This document shows, piece after piece, positions 7,701 to 12,422 of a stretch of DNA of 12,422 nt. The stretch lies in assembly GCA_022560555.1 (NCBI GenBank), contig JADFSZ010000033.1, forward strand, positions 1 through 12,422. The letters run 5' to 3'. The stretch comes from PVC group bacterium. GTDB taxonomy: Bacteria; GCA-001730085; JADFSZ01. Each line of letters starts with the position of its first letter. Position 1 is the first letter of the stretch. Made by a program: the position numbers and the translations under genes. The notes beneath the pieces are model-generated. The model saw only the letters and a list, made by a program, of their open reading frames with translations, was not told where the DNA came from and searched no databases.

Positions 7701-8066
7701 TTCCGGCAATTTATGTTTCACACGCGCAAATTTTTCTCTCACCTCGAGAGAGGCAAAATCCATATTTGTCCCCGGTTCAAACTCCAGGATGACTTCTGAA
7801 CGTTCTTTACGGGATACGGACCGGATGGATTTCAAATGCTGGATGGTTCCCACGGCTTCTTCGATGGGACGCGTGACAAGCGATTCAACTTCGGTCGGAG
7901 GCAGCCCTCCCCTGACTCCCACATAAATCGTGATTTTTCGAAAACTGACATTGGGCATCAATTCCACGGGAAGTTTTGTCAACGAAACAACTCCCAGCAC
8001 GACCATTCCAAGATAAATCATGAGAATGGTAATCGGTCGTCTAACGGAAAAACTCGGTAAGCCCAT
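4794..8066 (-). CDS. RND-family efflux permease, second of a tandem pair (AcrB/MdtB-like)
   Basis: Inner-membrane proton-driven RND transporter that would work with the adaptor encoded upstream and an unseen outer-membrane channel. Seen: 1090 residues with the two-fold repeated RND layout: TM1 (about 11-30), first porter/docking loop (about 31-340), TM2-TM6 (about 342-488), TM7 (about 577-595), second large periplasmic loop (about 596-905) and TM8-TM12 to about 1063. Typical family segments are LTKLPVELMPNV (29-40), PTEVESLVTRPIEEAVG (57-73), the TM4 motif GIGMLIDNSIVVLENI (400-415) and the TM10 motif FGIVVNNGIVMVDHIN (969-984). TM4 has Asp406-Asn407 where AcrB has Asp-Asp, and TM10 has Asn974-Asn975 where AcrB has Lys-Asn. 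The cytoplasmic loop between TM6 and TM7 is about 88 residues, some 45 longer than in the neighbouring permease, and rich in basic residues. It starts 17 bases after the first permease with AAGG upstream. Substrate unknown. Confidence 0.95.
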   Translation of the reverse strand: MGLPSFSVRRPITILMIYLGMVVLGVVSLTKLPVELMPNVSFRKITIYVGVRGGLPPTEVESLVTRPIEEAVGTIQHLKSIRSVSRKERSEVILEFEPGTNMDFASLEVREKFARVKHKLPEDIERPVIANYEETDVPVISLSVKSDKMPLNELKNLIDAEVKESLSRIEGVANVKTYGGGSEQRKVFIEVSLKKLQVFGLGINEVTDAIGKNNKSFAIGDIEKDEHRYMIRAIGQYKNLEEIGNTIIKTSRDDFVGVRIKDIANISDSSLEPESLSRINGESVVSIHVQRESTANTISVVEGVQNILETFRSEYASKGIFIEENSNQADFIKKAILSVQKSLMFGGVLSLIILFLFLRDIRMTLAVTISIPISVIITFACMYFQNLTINVMTLSGLALGIGMLIDNSIVVLENIHKMFVRTGDRVRASILGSEEMILAIIASTLTTVVVFLPLIFVSKEIKLLYFGLSMTVTYSLFASLFVAITLIPSYTSIVMRKQKEVATLASKMKPAREWFVSIAKFPVRRIKEIFQTRFLSWLGRAVRATADALKWVIQKTRKFKGRISLYGKLIVSALRYRYLVVAVALLLFVVSLGMFKNLDRTLMGATDEGQFTIFAELDSGAKLDISNLMVKEIEKILDDIPEIKNYSSDVEPTSSQVHITLFPAEEREKSTQQIIDELRLSTDDIETNYRGGFIYYSEQQSTGGGKEVQLDIYGHNYDVLKEIAISIASRMGTVQGIEDPKMARLQGRPELRFYVDKIKAAYMGFTTGDIANAIHGQLRGFRASTLSSEFFDIGGSEVEIVTRLQPEDRDTFDAIGQLSLTQYLDDGVRKQTFLRQLVEYSFDIGPSEIFRKNKHRMFHVSANIGDNPLGRIVEDIKESLKDLKLPKEYYYEFGEEYKRMQKNQRELTIAAILTLLLVYMLLASIFESYYQPLIIMSSVVLALMGAIVALYLLKLPISMGVMIGTIMLFGIVVNNGIVMVDHINHLRAQKGARLYPSVIHGSLDRFRPVMMTSLTTILGMLPMALDRASGAVLWSPLAITVIGGMVSATCLTLVIVPCIYVIFEDIGQGFLKARTRLKEAVVHRKYWLET

Positions 8067-8083
8067 AGGATTGCCTTAAGCTG

Positions 8084-11000
8084 TTAGGATGATATCTGTC
8101 CGGATCTGGTCATTCGTAATTTACTCATGGCGCTTTCCGTTAAAAGAAAAAGACATGGAATCACTCCCAATGTCAAACACGTGGAAACAAACAATCCGCC
8201 GAATGTCGTGACCGCCATGGGTTGAAGGATTTCGCCTCTCCCGCCGATTCCGAGGGCTAAAGGCAGCACACCCAGAAGGGTGGTGAGCATGGTCATGATA
8301 ATGGGCCGAAAGCGGGACCTGCAGGCATCGATCACGACTGAGGTAATATCGTTGCCCTTATCACGATTGGCGTTAATACACTCTATGAGGACGATACCAT
8401 TATTGACAACAATTCCGGCTAAAAGCACAAGGCCGATCATGGAGATGGCGTTGAGGGATACCCCGGAAAAAAACAATGCCAGAAATACTCCTATAATGGC
8501 TAACGGAACCGTAAGCATGATAATAAACGGCTGCCAGAGACTCTCAAATTGCGCGGCCATAATCATATACACAAACAGAATCGACAAGATGAGGATCATT
8601 TTAAGACTGTCAAAGGATTGCTTCATTTGCTCGTTCTCACCGGTTAATGCGACGGAATAATTTTCTTTCAGCACCAATGTGCTGAGGAATGTTTCAATGT
8701 CACTCGCAATTTCATTGAAAGGCCTTTTAAATATACTAGCCGTTACGGTAATCATCCGTTGCTGTTCGTCACGTACGATCTCGCTCGGACCTTTCCCTTT
8801 CACCATGGTTGCTAATTCCCTTAGGGGAATGCCTTTCACACGGATGTTGCCGAGCTTTTCCAAACTATCAACATCCTCCCTGCGACAGCGCACAAGAATA
8901 TCAATCTCTTTGCCTTCATCCTTAAATTTCGTCGCGACAAATCCTTTAATGGCAATTTGTGCAACCTGGGCAATATCCTTAATTGAAATGTCATAGAGTG
9001 ACGCCCGGTCTTTATTAATAATAATTTTTGTCTCCGGCGATTTTTCCGCGATACTGTCTTTAATTCCAAAAACTCCATTGATGGTTTTTAAGTTCGCCTT
9101 AATTTCGTACGCAATATCTCCCATCTCATCATAATCTTTCCCCTTGATTTCGATAATAATAGGAGAGCTTTCTTCCCCCCCGGTCGCAAAGATGCTTTCT
9201 TGTGCGATATATTCAATTTTAGCCAGTCCGACATCCATTTGATTCACTTTTTCACGAACACCCTGAATAACCTCATTTGTTGACACACCCCGGATATCTT
9301 TAAGCATGACAATGAGCTTTCCTTCGTTACTCCCCAGGGCTTTTGTTGCTTCTCCGAGGCTCATATCCTGATTCGAACCAACAATACTTCCTACGCTTAA
9401 AACCTCCGGAGTGGAAAAAATCACATCCTCGATTTGAGTGACAACCCGGTTCGTAACATTAAGGGTTGTCCCCTTAGGAAGCGTGACCATAATGTCAAAT
9501 TTCCCTTGGTCCATTTTCGGTAAGGCCTCTTTTTTTAGGAGGGGGAACATGGCCAGGCTTCCGGCAAAAATGGCTATAACAAACAACAAAAAAATGATTT
9601 TATGGTTGAGTATTTTTTTTAGGTAGTGCACATATCTTTCCTGCATATATTCCACAATCCTTCTGGCGCTTGCGGCAAAAATATTTTCTTTTTCCGGAGC
9701 CTTCGTTTCGTTTTGAGCTAATCTCGGGATAAGAGACAAGCCGATAATAAGTGAAGCTATTTGCGAAAAGGTTACGGTAAACGCGACTTCCTTGAACACC
9801 TGCCCCACAAGGCCCACGACATAAATGAGGGGTAAAAATACTGCGATGGTAGTGTATGTGGATGCCGAAACGGCGCCGCTGACTTCTTCCGTTCCCTCGA
9901 TACACGCGTCAATCGGGGACTTGTTCAATTCCTGCTGATGGCGCGTGATGTTTTCAATAATGACAATCGCGTTATCCACAAGCATCCCGATCCCCAGAAC
10001 CAATCCGCCCAAACTCATCATGTTGATTGTGAGTCCCGAGAAATACATGATGGACATCACAGCCATAATGGAAACGGGAATCGTCACGGCAACATACAAA
10101 GAGCTTCTAATCCGGCGGATAAAAAACAGCAAAACAAAAAAGGCCAACACCCCCCCGGTCAATCCGTTTTTAACCACATCGCGGATGGATTTTCGGATGT
10201 AAACAGACTGATCCTCCACAATCTCCATAAAAACACCTTCAGGAAGATTCTCTTTGATTTCAACAAGCGTTTCTTTAATACGATCAGACGTAAAGATGGT
10301 ATTGCCGGATGCTTGTTTTTGAATGGAAAGGGATATATTCGATTTGGAGTTGTTTTTTCCTGTCGTATCCGTTAAACCAAATCTCGAATGGCTTGTTTTC
10401 TCTTTAAACGTATCAATCACATGTGCCACGTGCTTTAAATAGATCAGGCGTTTTTCCCCCACACGTCCTGTTCTTTCGGAAACGTCGTCCGTGCCCACAA
10501 TAACTTCCGAAATTTCCTCGACACTTTGAAACTCTCCCATCGTGCGGATCAAATATTCATAAAATTCATCCTCCGTTTCTCCGGCCGGATAATTCAGGTT
10601 TGAATTGATAATCGCATTGATCACGTTATCCAGAGATAAGCCGGCCATGGTCAGCTTTAACTGATCAACCTCTACGATGATTTGCCGGTCCAGGCCTCCG
10701 CTGATGGACACAGCCGCAACACCCTCGACTTTTTCCAGCTTGTCCCGGATGAGAGTTTTAACGATGGACAAGAGATCAGATTCGTTATAGTTCCCGGTGA
10801 CACTCATAACCATAAGCGGTTTCGAAAAAGGGTTGAATTTAATCACCGTAGGCTCAAGCGCTTCCCGTGGCAGCCCTCCTTTGACAAGGTCAATTTTTTC
10901 GCGCATATTCAGAGACGCAAAATTCATGTCCGAGCTCCACTCAAAATCCGCCACCACCATAGAAACACCTTCATGCGAATAAGATCGTATCCCTTTGATG

Positions 11001-11227
11001 CCTCTGACGGTCCCAACGGCTTCTTCGATTTTTTTAGTTATCAGGCTCTCAACTTCTTCGGGGGCGGCATTAGGGTAGGGAGTCACCACGGTCAATTGAG
11101 GATAGACGATAGGAGGAAAGAGTTCATTGGGCAGTTTAGTAAGGGAAATGAATCCCAGTAAAACAACACCCAGATAAACCATGATGGTTGCCACACGCCT
11201 ATGAACGGCTATACGAACAAAACCCAT
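8084..11227 (-). CDS. RND-family efflux permease, first of a tandem pair (AcrB/MdtC-like)
   Basis: Inner-membrane RND transporter, 1047 residues, normal for the hydrophobe/amphiphile efflux class. Seen: TM1 (about 11-30); LTKLPNELFPPIVYPQ (29-44); PEEVESLITKKIEEAVG (56-72); first periplasmic loop to about 350; TM2-TM6 (about 354-500) with the TM4 motif GIGMLVDNAIVIIENI (412-427); a short cytoplasmic link; TM7 (about 543-563); second periplasmic loop to about 875; TM8-TM12 (about 877-1030) with the TM10 motif AGIVVNNGIVLIECIN (937-952). The proton-relay positions read Asp418-Asn419 and Asn942-Asn943 rather than the Asp-Asp and Lys-Asn of AcrB. The first porter loop has a Ser/Thr/Asn/Lys-rich hydrophilic stretch at about 276-297, just before a conserved SLSIQKQASGNT segment. 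The start at 11227 has AAGGATGAG upstream, 32 bases after the adaptor. It is related to the next permease, with strong N-terminal similarity (shared GxxSLTKLP and EVESL blocks) but clear divergence elsewhere. Substrate cannot be read from sequence. Confidence 0.95.
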   Translation of the reverse strand: MGFVRIAVHRRVATIMVYLGVVLLGFISLTKLPNELFPPIVYPQLTVVTPYPNAAPEEVESLITKKIEEAVGTVRGIKGIRSYSHEGVSMVVADFEWSSDMNFASLNMREKIDLVKGGLPREALEPTVIKFNPFSKPLMVMSVTGNYNESDLLSIVKTLIRDKLEKVEGVAAVSISGGLDRQIIVEVDQLKLTMAGLSLDNVINAIINSNLNYPAGETEDEFYEYLIRTMGEFQSVEEISEVIVGTDDVSERTGRVGEKRLIYLKHVAHVIDTFKEKTSHSRFGLTDTTGKNNSKSNISLSIQKQASGNTIFTSDRIKETLVEIKENLPEGVFMEIVEDQSVYIRKSIRDVVKNGLTGGVLAFFVLLFFIRRIRSSLYVAVTIPVSIMAVMSIMYFSGLTINMMSLGGLVLGIGMLVDNAIVIIENITRHQQELNKSPIDACIEGTEEVSGAVSASTYTTIAVFLPLIYVVGLVGQVFKEVAFTVTFSQIASLIIGLSLIPRLAQNETKAPEKENIFAASARRIVEYMQERYVHYLKKILNHKIIFLLFVIAIFAGSLAMFPLLKKEALPKMDQGKFDIMVTLPKGTTLNVTNRVVTQIEDVIFSTPEVLSVGSIVGSNQDMSLGEATKALGSNEGKLIVMLKDIRGVSTNEVIQGVREKVNQMDVGLAKIEYIAQESIFATGGEESSPIIIEIKGKDYDEMGDIAYEIKANLKTINGVFGIKDSIAEKSPETKIIINKDRASLYDISIKDIAQVAQIAIKGFVATKFKDEGKEIDILVRCRREDVDSLEKLGNIRVKGIPLRELATMVKGKGPSEIVRDEQQRMITVTASIFKRPFNEIASDIETFLSTLVLKENYSVALTGENEQMKQSFDSLKMILILSILFVYMIMAAQFESLWQPFIIMLTVPLAIIGVFLALFFSGVSLNAISMIGLVLLAGIVVNNGIVLIECINANRDKGNDITSVVIDACRSRFRPIIMTMLTTLLGVLPLALGIGGRGEILQPMAVTTFGGLFVSTCLTLGVIPCLFLLTESAMSKLRMTRSGQISS

Positions 11228-11259
11228 GATTTCTCATCCTTAGAGGAATGACCAAAAGA

Positions 11260-12422
11260 TCAATAGCTTTTTGATGCGGCTTTCATTAAATCCACATCTT
11301 CTAAAATGGGTTCAATAATTTTCGCCGGAGCGCCGTCCTTAACATCATCGGGAGACGGTTCATAAACCACAACAAGATCTCCCGGCTCGAGCCCGCTTTC
11401 AATTTCGGCATATGTGGATGCGGGCGGAGGAGAAATATAGCTGACCTTCACTTCACGGGCACGAATCACGTTATTCTCATCTACAATATAAACCGAGTCA
11501 AAGTTTCCGTCCTCATCAAGATCTTTGAGCGATGCTCCCGGTACGACAATCGCGTCATCTTTTTCATGAATAAAAACTTTGGCCCGCGCGAACATTCCGG
11601 CGACTAAAATCCTATCGGGGTTTTCCACGCGCGTCCTCATCGTAATCGTGCGGCTTGTTCCCTCGACAATGGGAGAAATGCGATTCACAATGCTTTCGAA
11701 TGGTTTTCCCGGAAAAGCGTCAAAAGTCAATTCGATGCGCTGTCCTAACTGGACGCGCTTGATATCCTGTTCGATGATGGATAGATCGACCCACATAAAA
11801 TCCGTGTTCAGAAGCACTCCTATTTCGTCTTCGGCAAGATTTCCTTCATCAACAGTCATTTTTGCCACAACCCCGTTGCTCGCGGCAACAATATCCGTCT
11901 TTTCAAGTTCGACTTTGGCGGATTCCAGTTCCAGCTCACTCTTACGAAGGGCCGAACGGTTGATCGCGCCGGCTTCGAACAATTTAAGATTTTTCTGATA
12001 TTCCAAATCATTGTACTGGTATTTAAGATTGGCTTCTTTTTTGTTAAGCGAAGCGATAATGTCCCCTTTTTTAACAGATTGCCCTTCGTGAAAATATATT
12101 TTTTCAATAATACCGGTCACGCGAAATTTTAGACCGATTTCAGAATGTCCTCTAGCCGTCCCAATCATACTGATACTGTCTTTGAAATCCATTTTATACG
12201 CTTTGAGCACTTTAACTTTGACAACCTGATCTTGGCCATCATCCCGAGAAAGATCTTCTGTTGAATCCGGAGTCATATCCTCGGGCCGGGAAAGCTCTGT
12301 TTCATCGATAGGAACATCTCTCGTATCACCAGGTCGAAACAGAGCGTTGTTAACAAAATAGATGAGAAGTGTTCCCATCAGGAGAATACCCAGTATAACG
12401 ATTCTTTTATTTTTTTTTATCC
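11260..12422 (-). CDS. RND efflux periplasmic adaptor (HlyD/AcrA-type membrane fusion protein), 5' end cut by window edge
   Basis: Links the inner-membrane permease to an outer-membrane channel. The first in-frame ATG (12378) lies inside a hydrophobic segment, and the frame stays open for 14 more codons to the edge (IKKNKRIVILGILL before that Met), so the true start is beyond 12422 and the N-terminus is a basic, membrane-anchoring helix or signal. Numbering from the Met at 12378: acidic linker about 16-50; barrel and biotinyl-lipoyl half-motif GLKFRVTGIIEKIYFHEGQ (82-100) with VKKGDIIASL (102-111); a short helical hairpin about 113-160 containing LFEAGAINRSAL; second lipoyl half TDIVAASNGVVAKMTVDEGN (161-180); beta-barrel 190-270 with MWVDLSIIEQDIKRVQLGQ; membrane-proximal domain about 276-355 with AIVVPGASL and a DLDEDGNFD loop. 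The hairpin is short compared with AcrA. First gene of the visible efflux operon; the stop is 32 bases before the first permease. Confidence 0.92.
   Translation of the reverse strand, partial: IKKNKRIVILGILLMGTLLIYFVNNALFRPGDTRDVPIDETELSRPEDMTPDSTEDLSRDDGQDQVVKVKVLKAYKMDFKDSISMIGTARGHSEIGLKFRVTGIIEKIYFHEGQSVKKGDIIASLNKKEANLKYQYNDLEYQKNLKLFEAGAINRSALRKSELELESAKVELEKTDIVAASNGVVAKMTVDEGNLAEDEIGVLLNTDFMWVDLSIIEQDIKRVQLGQRIELTFDAFPGKPFESIVNRISPIVEGTSRTITMRTRVENPDRILVAGMFARAKVFIHEKDDAIVVPGASLKDLDEDGNFDSVYIVDENNVIRAREVKVSYISPPPASTYAEIESGLEPGDLVVVYEPSPDDVKDGAPAKIIEPILEDVDLMKAASKSY

Noticed and set aside
9938-10375. Plus-strand open frame of 145 codons rich in His, Asn and Gln
   Set aside because: Its odd composition comes from reading the complement of the permease TM region; no support as a gene.
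10682-11161. Plus-strand open frame of 159 codons
   Set aside because: It lies wholly opposite the first RND permease, has no recognisable domain, and is best explained as a shadow frame.
4794-11227. Recent tandem duplication of the RND permease
   Set aside because: The two proteins share the fold and some N-terminal blocks but differ widely elsewhere, including loop lengths, so any duplication is ancient.
12376-12378. ATG at 12378 as the adaptor start
   Set aside because: It sits within a hydrophobic helix, and the frame stays open upstream with a basic KKNKR stretch typical of a signal or anchor, so the true start lies outside the window.
1-12422. CRISPR array, tRNA, insertion sequence or phage element
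   Set aside because: No spaced direct repeats, cloverleaf, transposase or phage-like coding was seen; almost every base is within the minus-strand genes.

Overview
The window is a compact bacterial segment in which every supportable gene lies on the minus strand; in transcription order it reads from position 12422 down to 1. The envelope genes (two resistance-nodulation-division (RND) permeases with a periplasmic adaptor, a signal-peptide-bearing S41 protease, and the start of a GspE/PilB-type ATPase) indicate a two-membrane, Gram-negative-type bacterium. Most genes have recognisable Shine-Dalgarno sequences and base composition looks moderate. I cannot place the species. A poorly sampled diderm lineage such as Omnitrophota would fit, but that is only a guess. 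I see no mobile elements, tRNA or rRNA genes, CRISPR arrays or phage genes.

Region 12422-4794 is an efflux operon: a periplasmic adaptor (5' end cut by the window edge) followed by two different full-length RND permeases of 1047 and 1090 residues, with gaps of 32 and 17 bases. One adaptor with two tandem non-identical permeases resembles the layout of MdtABC, where the two permeases form a mixed trimer. No outer-membrane channel gene is in view.

The 73-base gap at 4721-4793 is the longest non-coding stretch. It is very AT-rich and carries two TATAAT boxes on the minus strand, one with an extended -10 TG, so it may be the promoter for the next group.

Region 4720-1 is a tightly packed five-gene run: an exported S41 carboxyl-terminal processing protease, tsaD (tRNA t6A37 synthesis), larB and larC (nickel-pincer nucleotide cofactor synthesis), and the N-terminal part of a GspE/PilB-type secretion or pilus ATPase. 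Spacings are 8, 25, 4 and -4 bases; the last junction is an ATGA stop/start overlap. These genes serve unrelated pathways, so the cluster looks like a mixed housekeeping and envelope operon. LarE and LarA, the other parts of the nickel-pincer system, are not in the window.

I did not find a clearly new biological system. The items most worth a second look are the paired RND permeases with non-canonical proton-relay residues, a basic cytoplasmic insertion in the second permease, the acidic low-complexity segment in the protease, the acidic linker and DxDxDGxxD loop in the adaptor, and the larC/ATPase coupling.
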